Source of the DNA: Lachnospiraceae bacterium M18-1
GTDB lineage: Bacteria > Bacillota > Clostridia > Lachnospirales > Lachnospiraceae
Direction: 5' to 3'
Length of the DNA stretch: 64,000 nucleotides
Assembly: GCA_000403295.2 (NCBI GenBank)
Contig: KE159609.1
Location: forward strand, 836,725 to 900,724
Position 1 is the first letter of the stretch. Every line of letters starts with the position of its first letter. The notes under the pieces were generated by a model. The model had not been told where the DNA came from and ran no database searches. It worked only from the letters and a program-made list of their open reading frames with translations. The translations under genes and the position numbers were made by a program. This document shows, in pieces, positions 8,679 through 17,808 of this stretch.

Positions 8679-8936
8679 ATGCGCCAATATCATCATATTA
8701 AAAAAACAGAAGAGATCAAAGAAATCAGTAAAATGATCTGCAATCAATGCGGAAAAGAGATCCCGGTTGTGAACGGCCAGGCCCGGGAAGGGGTATTCAG
8801 TGCGGACGTTACCTGGGGATATTTTTCAGAAAAGGACGGAGAGCGGCATTCCTTTGAACTGTGCGAGAAATGCTATGACGCCCTGCTGAAAGGCTTCCGC
8901 GTACCGGCAGAGATAGAAGATGACCATTTGCTTTGA
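8679..8936 (+). CDS. Small zinc-ribbon protein of unknown function
   Basis: The 85-residue protein has two CXXC pairs (CNQCGKEI near residue 20 and CEKCYDAL near 67) that can hold one zinc ion, with an aromatic linker (DVTWGYFSEKDGERHSFELC). GGAGGAGG precedes the ATG by 9 bases, and the gene touches the RNase Z gene, so it is translated. Similar short two-CXXC proteins are widespread in Lachnospiraceae, but I know no function. No membrane segment or DNA-binding helix is apparent. Confidence 0.75.
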   Translation: MRQYHHIKKTEEIKEISKMICNQCGKEIPVVNGQAREGVFSADVTWGYFSEKDGERHSFELCEKCYDALLKGFRVPAEIEDDHLL

Positions 8937-8953
8937 CGGAGGAATGGAATATT

Positions 8954-9874
8954 ATGTTAGACGTATGTTTGCTTGGATGCGGCGGGATGATGCCGCTTCC
9001 CTACCGCTGGCTGACTGCGCTGATGACCCGGTTCAACGGCAGCAGCCTGCTGATCGACTGCGGGGAGGGTACGCAGATCGCGATCAAAGAGAAGGGATGG
9101 AGCTTTAAGCCCATCGACGTGCTCTGTTTTACACATTATCATGGGGATCATATCAGCGGCCTTCCGGGGCTGCTTCTTACGATGGGAAATGCGGAACGCC
9201 GGGAGCCTCTGACCATGATCGGGCCGAAAGGACTGGAGTGGGTGGTCAATTCGCTCCGTGTGATCGCGCCGGAGCTGCCGTTTCCGATCCATTTTCAGGA
9301 GATTGAGGGAGCAGAGCAGACCTTTGAGATGAACGGTTATCGGCTGAAAGCATTTCGGGTGAACCATAATATTCCGTGCTATGGATATACCATGGAGATC
9401 GACCGGGCGGGAAAGTTCGATCCGGAGCGGGCTCTGTCTCAGGAGATCCCTCAGAAATACTGGCGGTATCTGCAGAAGGGGGAGTCCGTGGAGTCCGAGG
9501 AGGGGCGTCTTCTGACCCCTGACATGGTGCTGGGACCTCCGCGGAAGGGGATCAAGCTGACCTACACGACGGATACCAGGCCTACACGTTCCATCGTGGA
9601 GCACGCGGAGCATTCCGACCTGTTTATCTGCGAGGGAATGTACGGAGAAAAGGAAAAAGCGGCCAAGGCTGTGGAATATAAGCACATGACATTTTATGAG
9701 GCGGCGCAGCTCGCGAAGGATGCCCAGGTGAAGGAAATGTGGCTGACCCATTACAGCCCGTCCATGACCAGGGCGGAGGTCTACATGAACGAGGTGCGCA
9801 AGATCTTCCCGGCGGCAAAGGCGGGAAAGGATAAAATGTCGGTTACAATGAAGTTCGGCGACGATACCAAATAA
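8954..9874 (+). CDS. rnz: Ribonuclease Z, tRNA 3'-processing endonuclease
   Basis: The 306-residue metallo-beta-lactamase-fold protein carries the zinc motif THYHGDH (His61, His63, Asp65, His66) and later histidines (KHMTFYEAA, LTHYSP) expected for tRNase Z. It trims tRNA precursors after the discriminator base. That matters here because none of the tRNAs at 46.3-47 kb except tRNA-Leu encodes CCA. I chose the ATG at 8954, 11 bases after GGAGG; an upstream in-frame TTG at 8933 overlaps the previous stop codon and lies upstream of that site. Confidence 0.9.
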   Translation: MLDVCLLGCGGMMPLPYRWLTALMTRFNGSSLLIDCGEGTQIAIKEKGWSFKPIDVLCFTHYHGDHISGLPGLLLTMGNAERREPLTMIGPKGLEWVVNSLRVIAPELPFPIHFQEIEGAEQTFEMNGYRLKAFRVNHNIPCYGYTMEIDRAGKFDPERALSQEIPQKYWRYLQKGESVESEEGRLLTPDMVLGPPRKGIKLTYTTDTRPTRSIVEHAEHSDLFICEGMYGEKEKAAKAVEYKHMTFYEAAQLAKDAQVKEMWLTHYSPSMTRAEVYMNEVRKIFPAAKAGKDKMSVTMKFGDDTK

Positions 9875-9946
9875 TGTCCGCGGCAGTTCCTTCGCAGGCA
9901 GGAATCGCTGCAATGAGTGAAAGTGAAATAAAGAGCAGGTGGGGAT

Positions 9947-10975
9947 ATGAAAGAAATCAGGGATATGAATATACTGGCGATTGAAAGCTCCTGTGATGAG
10001 ACGGCCGCGGCAGTGGTGCACAACGGGAGGGAGGTCTGTTCGAATATCATTTCCTCCCAGATCGAACTGCACAAGCTGTACGGTGGCGTGGTTCCTGAGA
10101 TCGCGTCCCGGAAGCATATTGAAAAGATCAACCAGGTCATTGAGGAGGCTCTGCGGGAGGCTCAGGTGACACTGGATGACATTGATGCCGTAGCCGTGAC
10201 CTACGGGCCCGGCCTGGTGGGGGCGCTGCTGGTGGGCGTGGCGGAAGCCAAGGCCATTGCCTATGCACGACATCTGCCGCTGATCGGTGTGCACCATATA
10301 GAAGGACACATTTCTGCAAATTATATCGAGCATCCGAATCTGGAGCCGCCTTTTTTGTGTCTGGTCGTATCCGGAGGGCATACCCATCTGGTCTGCGTGC
10401 GGGATTATGGGAAGTATGAGATTCTGGGGCGTACCCGGGATGACGCGGCGGGAGAAGCCTATGACAAGGTGGCGCGGGCCATCGGACTGGGATACCCCGG
10501 CGGGCCCAAGATCGACCGTCTGGCAAAGGAGGGCGATCCGGACGCGATTCCATTTCCCAGGGCGCATATTGCGGACGCGCCATTTGATTTCAGCTTCAGC
10601 GGATTGAAATCCGCGGTCCTCAATTACATCAACGGCTGCCAGATGAAGGGAGAAACCATCCGGCCTGCAGATGTGGCAGCATCCTTCCAGAAGGCGGTGG
10701 TGGATGTGCTGGTGGAGCATTCGATGAAAGCCGCGGAGGAATACGGGATGGGAAGATTTGCCATTGCCGGGGGCGTGGCTTCCAACAGCGCGCTGCGGGA
10801 AAGCATGAAAAAGGCGTGTGAGGAGCGAAATCTGAAATTCTACCATCCTTCGCCCATCTTCTGCACGGACAACGCGGCTATGATCGGGGCGGCGGGATAT
10901 TATGAGTACCTGGCCGGAACCCGGCACGGGTGGGATCTGAATGCGGTGCCGAATCTGAAGCTGGGGGAGCGTTGA
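9947..10975 (+). CDS. tsaD: tRNA N6-adenosine threonylcarbamoyltransferase TsaD
   Basis: This 342-residue ASKHA-fold enzyme transfers the threonylcarbamoyl group to A37. Visible signatures are [13 protein letters not shown] near residue 11, [11 protein letters not shown] near 88, the metal-binding HHIEGH at 116-121, and SFSGLKSAV near 210. AGGTGGGGAT precedes the ATG. A second ATG at 9965 gives [11 protein letters not shown], the more usual N-terminus, and is also possible. It is the catalytic partner of the TsaB half and TsaE encoded upstream. Confidence 0.93.
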   Translation: MKEIRDMNILAIESSCDETAAAVVHNGREVCSNIISSQIELHKLYGGVVPEIASRKHIEKINQVIEEALREAQVTLDDIDAVAVTYGPGLVGALLVGVAEAKAIAYARHLPLIGVHHIEGHISANYIEHPNLEPPFLCLVVSGGHTHLVCVRDYGKYEILGRTRDDAAGEAYDKVARAIGLGYPGGPKIDRLAKEGDPDAIPFPRAHIADAPFDFSFSGLKSAVLNYINGCQMKGETIRPADVAASFQKAVVDVLVEHSMKAAEEYGMGRFAIAGGVASNSALRESMKKACEERNLKFYHPSPIFCTDNAAMIGAAGYYEYLAGTRHGWDLNAVPNLKLGER

Positions 10976-11040
10976 CCGGCTGTACAGGGATAACAGGATA
11001 TATTGTGATAAAAATGGGTTGCATACTATATGTTGTGGCT

Positions 11041-11121
11041 CGGTCGATCGGCTGTGACGAGATACCTTGGGTATACCTTGCGAAGCGGTCAATCGGCTAT
11101 GACGAGATGCGCCTGGGTATA
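11041..11121 (+). repeat. Two 36-base imperfect direct repeats, 45-base period
   Basis: Units at 11041-11075 and 11086-11121 share CGGTC-ATCGGCT-TGACGAGAT and end in TGGGTATA. They lie between tsaD and ispD in otherwise gene-free sequence. Translation across them is open in the ispD frame, but no start or ribosome site supports coding. Function unknown. Confidence 0.6.
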
Positions 11122-11155
11122 TTGTATTCCATATGGAGATCAGATAGGGGGCACA

Positions 11156-11902
11156 ATGGAAAAGTCGTATTGCACCGCGGTCGTCCTGGCAGCAGGCAGG
11201 GGGAACCGCATGGGAACGGAAGTGCATAAGCAGTATCTTCTTCTGGCAGGAAAGCCGATCGTCTGCTATTCGTTGCAGGTATTCCAGGATTCAGACATCA
11301 TTGACGAGATCATCCTGGTGACTGGGGAAGGAGAAGAGGATTACTGCCGGAAGAATTTTGTGGAGAAATACGGGATCACCAAGGTGAGCAGGATCGTGAC
11401 AGGCGGAAAAGAGCGTTTCCATTCGGTCTGGAACGGACTTCGGGAGACCCGGGAGGATGGATATGTGTTCATCCACGATTCCGCGCGTCCGTTTGTAGAT
11501 GAGGAAATGCTGTCACGGCTGTATGAAATCGTGCGGCTGGATAAGGCATGTGTGGCCGGGATGCCGGTGAAGGATACGATCAAGATCGTGGATTCGGAAT
11601 GTAAGGTAAAGGACACACCGGACCGCAGCACACTGTGGATGGTGCAGACGCCCCAGGTATTTGAGACGAAGCTTGTAAAACAGGCGTATGGAATGCTGAT
11701 GCAGGATCAGGAGAAGCAGGCCCGGGGAGAATCCGGCGGCGCTTGCCGCGGCGGATATACTGTGACAGATGACGCGGGCGCAGTAGAGATCATGCTGGGG
11801 CATCCGGTGAGGATGGTGAAGGGATCCTATAAAAATATAAAGATCACCACTCCGGAGGATCTGGAAGTGGGAGAGGTATTTGCCGGCCGGGGGAATTCCT
11901 GA
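11156..11902 (+). CDS. ispD: 2-C-methyl-D-erythritol 4-phosphate cytidylyltransferase
   Basis: The 248-residue enzyme couples CTP to MEP in the non-mevalonate isoprenoid pathway. The nucleotide-binding loop LAAGRGNRMG (residues 11-20) with the following HKQYL, then GGKERFHSVWNGL, HDSARPF and VKDTIK, are all IspD hallmarks. I chose the ATG at 11156, preceded by AGGGGGC. The frame is open for another 42 codons upstream, but that stretch covers the direct repeats and has no homology or ribosome site. Confidence 0.92.
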   Translation: MEKSYCTAVVLAAGRGNRMGTEVHKQYLLLAGKPIVCYSLQVFQDSDIIDEIILVTGEGEEDYCRKNFVEKYGITKVSRIVTGGKERFHSVWNGLRETREDGYVFIHDSARPFVDEEMLSRLYEIVRLDKACVAGMPVKDTIKIVDSECKVKDTPDRSTLWMVQTPQVFETKLVKQAYGMLMQDQEKQARGESGGACRGGYTVTDDAGAVEIMLGHPVRMVKGSYKNIKITTPEDLEVGEVFAGRGNS

Positions 11903-11912
11903 CCGGCCTTTT
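11882..11912 (+). terminator. Terminator overlapping the ispD stop codon
   Basis: GGCCGG (11885-11890) pairs with CCGGCC (11903-11908), followed by TTTT. The stop TGA is in the loop, so the hairpin uses the last ispD codons. Confidence 0.65.
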
Positions 11913-12163
11913 CTGATGTAAACCGGTGCGGCAGATTTGTATGGCGTTTCAGAACTGTCCCGGAGAAAAAACGCGAACTATTTCAGAGCATTTCGGGATC
12001 ATTCCTTAGTATTATAATTACGTTTTAGGAGATTGACTTCATGCATATGCGGACAGATTAAATGGTAAAATAATGTTCGCGTGTATATTCAGAAATTTTG
12101 GAACTGTATAAGTTATTTCCATACAGTTCCTCAGAATGTGATGATAGAAGGAGCTTTCATAGT

Positions 12164-14338
12164 ATGAGCGCAGGAACAGAATTTTTGACAGTTGTTATGG
12201 AAAAACTCCGGGGAAGGATCCGGGAGCTGGACGAAACGATAGAATTTGTGCAGAAGGATATCGAGGGGATGCACGAATATTATTGGGAAAATTATACGGA
12301 GATGGACCAGTATGGCTATGAGAATTTTGATAACAGCCAGGCCCTTCTGACACAGATCAATGCAAATCAGGAGAATCTGAATATGAGGCGGCGGCTGAAA
12401 AGGATGCTGGATTCTCCGTTTTTCGGAAGAGTAGATTTTATCTATGACGGCGATGATGAGGCGGAAACCTTCCATATTGGGATTGGAAATTTTTCAGAAA
12501 AGCGGGGCGGGATTCCTCTGATCTATGACTGGCGCGCTCCGGTCAGCGGATTGTTTTATGATTATGACAGGGGACCTGCGTCCTATGAGGCACCGAGCGG
12601 AAGGATGCAAGGGGAGATCAGCTCCAAATGGCAGTACAAGATCCGGCGCGGCAGGATGATCTATGAATTTGAGAGCGATATGAAGATCGACGATGATATT
12701 CTGAAGCAGGAGCTGGGAACCAACAGCGATACCCAATTGAAAAATATTGTGCGTACGATCCAGAAGGAGCAGAACGCCATTATCCGGAATACAAAGGATA
12801 AGGTCCTGGTGATCCAGGGGGCGGCGGGAAGCGGAAAAACCTCTGTAGCCCTGCACCGGATCGCTTATCTGCTGTACCATGACCGGGAGAACTTACGTTC
12901 CTCGAATATACTGGTGCTGTCGCCGAACAGCGTATTTTCAGATTACATTTCCCATATCCTTCCGGAGCTGGGGGAGGAAAATATCCGGGAAATGAGTCTT
13001 GACCTGTTTGCGTATCGGGAATTGAAGGATACGGTCGCTGACTGCGAGGACAGATACCATCAGATCGAGCGTCAGATCCGGGAAGGATGCGCGGGCAGAG
13101 ACCGTCAGGCCAGGGAAGCACGTTACCGCTGGAAGCAGTCGAAGGAATTTGTACAGTGCGTGGAAGGATTTCTTGTGGAGCTGGAGGACCGTCTGGTGGA
13201 TTTCCAAAATGTGGAATATAAGGGCATGGAGAAAAAGGCGGAGGAGATCCTGAAGCTGTTCTACTACAAATTCTCCGGAGTGCCGCTGCTGTCCAGAATG
13301 GATGCAGTAATGGAGTGTTTTGTGGATGAATATGAGACGCTCCATGATAAAACACTTCCGGAAGAAGAATTGCTGGTGATCCGGGATAGATTTGAGAGTC
13401 TCTATGTGACCACGGATCTGTATGTGATCTATAACTGGCTGCTGGAGGATTCCGGATATCCGGCGCTGAGGGATGTACCGGCGGAGAAGCGATTTTTGAA
13501 ATATGAGGATGTGTATCCCCTGCTGTATCTGAAATACCGGCTTCTGACCGGGGCTGCGCGCCGGAACATCCGCCATCTGGTCATTGATGAAATGCAGGAT
13601 TATTCCTATCTGCAGTATGTGATCCTGGGGCTTTTGTTCCCGTGCAATATGACGATCCTGGGCGACCGCGCACAGACGGTGGATCAGGAGCCGATGGATG
13701 TGCTGACCTTTCTTCCGGAAATATTCGGCAGGAAGATCAGGTGCATTGAGATGAAAAAAAGCTATCGGAACACGGCGGAGATCGCGGAATATGCAGGAAA
13801 GATCACGGGAATTGAGGGAGTAGAGTATTTCCAGAGGCATGGGAAGGCTGTGGAGGAGAGACGGCTGGCATCCAGGGAAGAAGCGCTGGATGAGGTGCTG
13901 CGGCAGGTACGGCTGATAAGGCTGGAAGCGGAAGCGGCCGGGGAAGAACGTGGAACAGACGAACGGCGGGAAATGCTTGGGGCAGAGGAAATGAGAGGAG
14001 CTTCCAAAGCAGGCCCAACGAGAGAAAAGAGCAGTGGAGAAAGTGGATCAGAAATAGAATATGAGAATGCAGCCGTCCTGACGATGACGGAAGAGGAAGC
14101 AATCGACGCATACAATTATCTCAAGGAACGGCGGGAGGACGTATATTATATCGACAGGGACAGCAGCCTGTTCCAGAAGGGGATTACGGTAACTACCTTT
14201 TATCTGGCGAAGGGACTGGAATTTGACCAGGTGTTTGTACTGGGCGGCGAGAAGGAAAGTCCGCTGTTTCAGCAGTTCCGGTATATCTGCGCGACACGGG
14301 CTCTGCATGAGCTGTATGTATATGATTCTGGAGCGTGA
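12164..14338 (+). CDS. helD: HelD-type superfamily 1 ATPase, RNA polymerase recycling factor
   Basis: The 724-residue protein matches HelD, which pries stalled RNA polymerase off nucleic acid. It has an N-terminal coiled coil (about residues 10-80), Walker A GAAGSGKT at 219-226 followed by SVALHRIAYLL, the HelD signature NILVLSPNSVFSDYI, a DEMQDYSYLQY Walker B, and C-terminal helicase motifs (TTFYLAKGLEFDQV). I chose the ATG at 12164 behind GAAGGAG; an in-frame TTG 66 bases upstream lacks a site. An acidic low-complexity linker (about residues 600-650) separates the last motifs. It is monocistronic. Confidence 0.88.
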   Translation: MSAGTEFLTVVMEKLRGRIRELDETIEFVQKDIEGMHEYYWENYTEMDQYGYENFDNSQALLTQINANQENLNMRRRLKRMLDSPFFGRVDFIYDGDDEAETFHIGIGNFSEKRGGIPLIYDWRAPVSGLFYDYDRGPASYEAPSGRMQGEISSKWQYKIRRGRMIYEFESDMKIDDDILKQELGTNSDTQLKNIVRTIQKEQNAIIRNTKDKVLVIQGAAGSGKTSVALHRIAYLLYHDRENLRSSNILVLSPNSVFSDYISHILPELGEENIREMSLDLFAYRELKDTVADCEDRYHQIERQIREGCAGRDRQAREARYRWKQSKEFVQCVEGFLVELEDRLVDFQNVEYKGMEKKAEEILKLFYYKFSGVPLLSRMDAVMECFVDEYETLHDKTLPEEELLVIRDRFESLYVTTDLYVIYNWLLEDSGYPALRDVPAEKRFLKYEDVYPLLYLKYRLLTGAARRNIRHLVIDEMQDYSYLQYVILGLLFPCNMTILGDRAQTVDQEPMDVLTFLPEIFGRKIRCIEMKKSYRNTAEIAEYAGKITGIEGVEYFQRHGKAVEERRLASREEALDEVLRQVRLIRLEAEAAGEERGTDERREMLGAEEMRGASKAGPTREKSSGESGSEIEYENAAVLTMTEEEAIDAYNYLKERREDVYYIDRDSSLFQKGITVTTFYLAKGLEFDQVFVLGGEKESPLFQQFRYICATRALHELYVYDSGA

Positions 14339-14415
14339 CGGTCTGAATACCAGTTTTTACGGGCATCCTCCCGACCAAGCAGCGTGGTGATTGGCCGGAG
14401 GTGACATGTAAAATA

Positions 14416-14460
14416 GGCTGGATACTGTTACTGGAGCACCCAAAGGGTGTGAACAGTAAT
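14416..14460 (-). repeat. GTTACT-family repeat, partial copy
   Basis: The reverse complement of this 45-base segment differs at about two positions from 23572-23616. It carries the GTGTGAACAGTAA end but lacks the matching outer arm, so it looks like half of the 125-base element at 23572-23696. Confidence 0.7.
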
Positions 14461-14537
14461 ATAGAAACGGAACACATTAGAAAATGATATTGCAAATCTT
14501 TGCTATAAAACCAGTATGTATGCTATACTCAATCCAT

Positions 14538-15244
14538 ATTCTACTATGTAGACAAGACAGGCTTTATCAGCGAACTGCTCAGAACCAGGGGGAGTGTAAA
14601 CCTTTTTACAAGACCACGCCGTTTTGGGAAGAGCCTGAATCTTGATATGCTGAAATCCTTCTTTGAAATCGGCATGGATCCATCTCTGTCCTGACAGATT
14701 GGAAATATCAAAAGAAGCAGAACTGTGTAAGCAGTATATGGGCAGGTATCCAGTGATATCTGTCAGTTTGAAGGATGTGGATGGTGAAGACTACCAGGCT
14801 GCGTTTGAAGCATTTTCCGCAGTAATAAGTGAAGAAGCTGCCAGGCTGGATTATCTATTACAGAGTGATAAACTAACGCAATATGATAAAGTAAAGCTCG
14901 TTCGGCTGATAGAAGGGGAACTGGATAAACCGATATATCTCCAGAGCAGTCTGAAATTGTTGACAAACCTTCTTTATAAGCATTATGAAGTTCCTGTTAT
15001 CGTTTTGATAGATGAATATGACGTTCCGTTGGATAAGGCTTATCAAAGAGATCATAGAAGAGGCTACGGAATCCACCCGGGATATATAACAGATGCCGGA
15101 GAACCAGAGAATGGAGTTCATACATTGGCGATACCAAACAAAGAAGTTCACGGTATTTATGATACAAAGATTCATTCCTGGCTCAGAGTGAAAGCAACTG
15201 GCAATACAGTGAATTGGCATAGATTCTGCACAGACCATTCATAA
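14538..15244 (+). pseudogene. Decayed AAA-ATPase-like/PD-(D/E)XK family gene
   Basis: Translation gives YYVDKTGFISELL and TRPRRFGKSLN, the P-loop region of the family whose intact member is at 17809-19497, but a TGA ends that frame at about 14695. Homology continues in another frame from about 14663 through VLIDEYDVPLDKAY, then jumps to unrelated short sequence where about 300 residues, including the nuclease domain, should be. No start codon with a ribosome site remains. This is a frameshifted, internally deleted copy, about 55-60% alike to the intact paralogue by eye. The flanks 15245-15456 hold no gene. Confidence 0.85.
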
Positions 15245-15456
15245 ATATGGAATTGCCTGCTATAAAAAGAATTGTAGAGTGATATATCAGGAAGAGAAAA
15301 TATAATCTGCAATTGCTGTTCTGCGGATTGACAGGATTAAAGAATACTGCAGAATCGAGGAAAAGACAAAGATAAAAGACATCGAAAGATTACCAAAAGA
15401 AAAAAGAAAAAAGCCTCCCACATATCTTTAAAATTGAATCATTTTCCTGTATAATA

Positions 15457-15487
15457 GAATGGATTTCACAGGATCCATTCTATTTTT
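15457..15487 (+). terminator. Small hairpin with U-run in the tex leader
   Basis: GAATGGAT pairs with ATCCATTC, followed by TATTTTT. A TATAAT lies directly before it (15450-15455), so if that is the tex promoter the hairpin is at the very 5' end of the RNA and may be a transcript-stability stem or early attenuator. No clear -35 was found. Confidence 0.5.
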
Positions 15488-15564
15488 GAGACTGTTTCTA
15501 AAGATTGACAAGAAAGGCCGTATCTGTGTATGCTTTGAACAGATACGAGAGGTACAGATTTTTT

Positions 15565-17718
15565 ATGGATATTAATCAAAAACTGACACAGGAACTGGAT
15601 GTAAAGCTCTGGCAGGTGGAAGCGGCGGTGAAGCTGATCGACGAAGGCAACACGATCCCGTTTATTTCCAGATACCGGAAGGAAGCGACAGGCTCCCTCA
15701 ATGACGAGCAGCTTCGGAAGCTCCATGAGCGGCTGATGTATCTGCGCAACCTGGAGGAGAAGAAGGAGCAGGTATTGTCCAGTATAGAGGAACAGGGGAA
15801 GCTTACCGAGGAATTGAAATCCCAGATCCTTGCGGCAGAGACCCTGGTCGTGGTGGAGGATTTATATCGTCCATACCGCCCGAAGCGGCGCACCCGTGCG
15901 ACGATCGCCAAGGAAAAGGGGCTGGAACCGCTGGCGGCCCTCATCACCCTGCAGCAGACGAAGGAACCTCTGGAGGAGACGGCAAAGGCGTATCTCTCCG
16001 AGGAAAAAGAAGTCAAAACCGTAGAGGAAGCCATCGCCGGGGCACAGGATATCATTGCCGAATCCATTTCCGATGAGGCGGATTACCGGAGCTGGATCCG
16101 GAATGCCACCGCCCGGAAGGGTAAGGTGATCTCCACGGCAAAGGATCCGGAAGCAGAATCTGTATACGAGATGTACTATGAATTTGAAGAGCCGGTGGGC
16201 AGGCTGGCAGGCCACAGGATATTGGCACTGAACCGGGGGGAGAAGGAGAAGTTCCTGACTGTGAAGGTGGAGGCGCCGGAGGAGGACATTCTGCGCTATC
16301 TGGAAAAAAAGGTCATCCACAAGGACAACCCCATCACCACACCGGTACTCAAAGCAGCTGCGGAGGACAGCTATAAGCGTCTGATCGGACCGGCCATTGA
16401 GCGGGAGATCCGCAGCGAATTGACGGAAAAGGCGGAAGACGGAGCCATTGAGGTATTCGGGAAGAACCTGCACCAGCTTCTGATGCAGCCGCCCATTACC
16501 GGGCAGGTGGTGCTGGGCTGGGATCCGGCGTTCCGTACCGGATGCAAGCTGGCTGTGGTGGATGCCACAGGAAAGGTGCTGGGAACTACAGTCATTTACC
16601 CCACGGCGCCGACTACCCCGGCTAAGATCAAGGCATCCAAGGATCTGCTCAAAAAGATCATTCCAAAATACAATATCACACTGATCTCTCTGGGGAACGG
16701 TACCGCTTCCCGGGAATCGGAACAGTTTATCGTAGACCTTTTGAAGGAGATCCCGGAGAAGGTGCAGTATGTGATCGTGAGCGAGGCAGGAGCTTCCGTA
16801 TATTCTGCGAGCAAGCTGGCGACCGAGGAATTTCCGAAGTTTGACGTAGGTCAGAGGAGCGCGGCTTCCATCGCGAGAAGGCTCCAGGATCCGCTGGCGG
16901 AGCTGGTGAAGATCGATCCCAAGTCCATCGGAGTGGGGCAGTACCAGCATGATATGAATCAGAAGAAGCTGGGAGAATCCCTTACCGGCGTGGTGGAGGA
17001 CTGTGTGAATAAAGTCGGCGTGGATCTCAATACCGCCTCCGCCCCGCTGTTATCGTATATTTCCGGGATCAGCAGCACCCTTGCAAAAAATATCGTCACC
17101 TACCGGGAAGAAAACGGAAGGTTTACAGACCGGAGGAAGCTTTTAAAGGTTGCCAAGCTGGGACCAAAGGCATTTGAGCAGTGCGCCGGGTTCATGCGGA
17201 TCCAGGGCGGGGACAATCCATTGGATGCCACCGGTGTCCATCCGGAATCCTACGAGGCGGCGGAAAAGCTTCTTGAAAAGCAGGGTTTCCGGCCGGAGGA
17301 CATCATCGGCGGCAAGCTGGTGGGATTATCTCTTACCATCAAGGATTACAAAAAGCTGGCGGAGGAATTGGGCATCGGAGAGATTACCCTGCGGGATATC
17401 GTAAAGGAACTGGAAAAGCCTGCCCGTGACCCCCGTGAGGAAATGCCCAAGCCAATCTTGCGGACAGATGTGCTGGAAATGAAGGACCTGAAAGAGGGCA
17501 TGATCTTGAAGGGAACAGTGAGAAATGTGATCGACTTCGGGGTGTTCGTGGATATCGGCGTGCACCAGGACGGGCTGGTACACATTTCCCAGATTACGGA
17601 AAAGTTCATCAAGCATCCGCTGGAAGTGGTGAGCGTGGGCGATATCGTGGATGTGAAGGTTATGAGCGTGGACTTGAAGAAAAAGAGGATCCAGCTGACG
17701 ATGCGGGGGATTTCCTGA
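15565..17718 (+). CDS. tex: Tex family RNA-binding transcription accessory protein
   Basis: The 717-residue protein follows the Tex plan: N-terminal helical region (MDINQKLTQEL, FISRYRKEATGSL), RNase H-like YqgF domain (GWDPAFRTGCKLAVVD, about residue 320), helix-hairpin-helix repeats (LNTASAPLLSYISGI and KVAKLGPKAFEQCAG), and a C-terminal S1 RNA-binding domain (GMILKGTVRNVIDFGVFVDIG). Tex is thought to act on elongating polymerase and RNA. I chose the ATG at 15565 for its family-typical N-terminus, although only a weak GAGAGG stands upstream; the 20-codon extension has no support. Confidence 0.92.
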   Translation: MDINQKLTQELDVKLWQVEAAVKLIDEGNTIPFISRYRKEATGSLNDEQLRKLHERLMYLRNLEEKKEQVLSSIEEQGKLTEELKSQILAAETLVVVEDLYRPYRPKRRTRATIAKEKGLEPLAALITLQQTKEPLEETAKAYLSEEKEVKTVEEAIAGAQDIIAESISDEADYRSWIRNATARKGKVISTAKDPEAESVYEMYYEFEEPVGRLAGHRILALNRGEKEKFLTVKVEAPEEDILRYLEKKVIHKDNPITTPVLKAAAEDSYKRLIGPAIEREIRSELTEKAEDGAIEVFGKNLHQLLMQPPITGQVVLGWDPAFRTGCKLAVVDATGKVLGTTVIYPTAPTTPAKIKASKDLLKKIIPKYNITLISLGNGTASRESEQFIVDLLKEIPEKVQYVIVSEAGASVYSASKLATEEFPKFDVGQRSAASIARRLQDPLAELVKIDPKSIGVGQYQHDMNQKKLGESLTGVVEDCVNKVGVDLNTASAPLLSYISGISSTLAKNIVTYREENGRFTDRRKLLKVAKLGPKAFEQCAGFMRIQGGDNPLDATGVHPESYEAAEKLLEKQGFRPEDIIGGKLVGLSLTIKDYKKLAEELGIGEITLRDIVKELEKPARDPREEMPKPILRTDVLEMKDLKEGMILKGTVRNVIDFGVFVDIGVHQDGLVHISQITEKFIKHPLEVVSVGDIVDVKVMSVDLKKKRIQLTMRGIS

Positions 17719-17808
17719 GATTTTTCCATAGTTGCGCTGGATCAAGACCTGGATACTGAATGACAGCATCTATCAATGAGAATATTGCTCAGAAAGGAGT
17801 TATTGATT

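Noticed and set aside
8957..11227. A 756-codon open frame on the minus strand
   Set aside because: It lies exactly opposite rnz, tsaD and the start of ispD, has no ribosome site and reads as low-information His/Arg/Pro-rich sequence; it is an antisense shadow of GC-rich codons.
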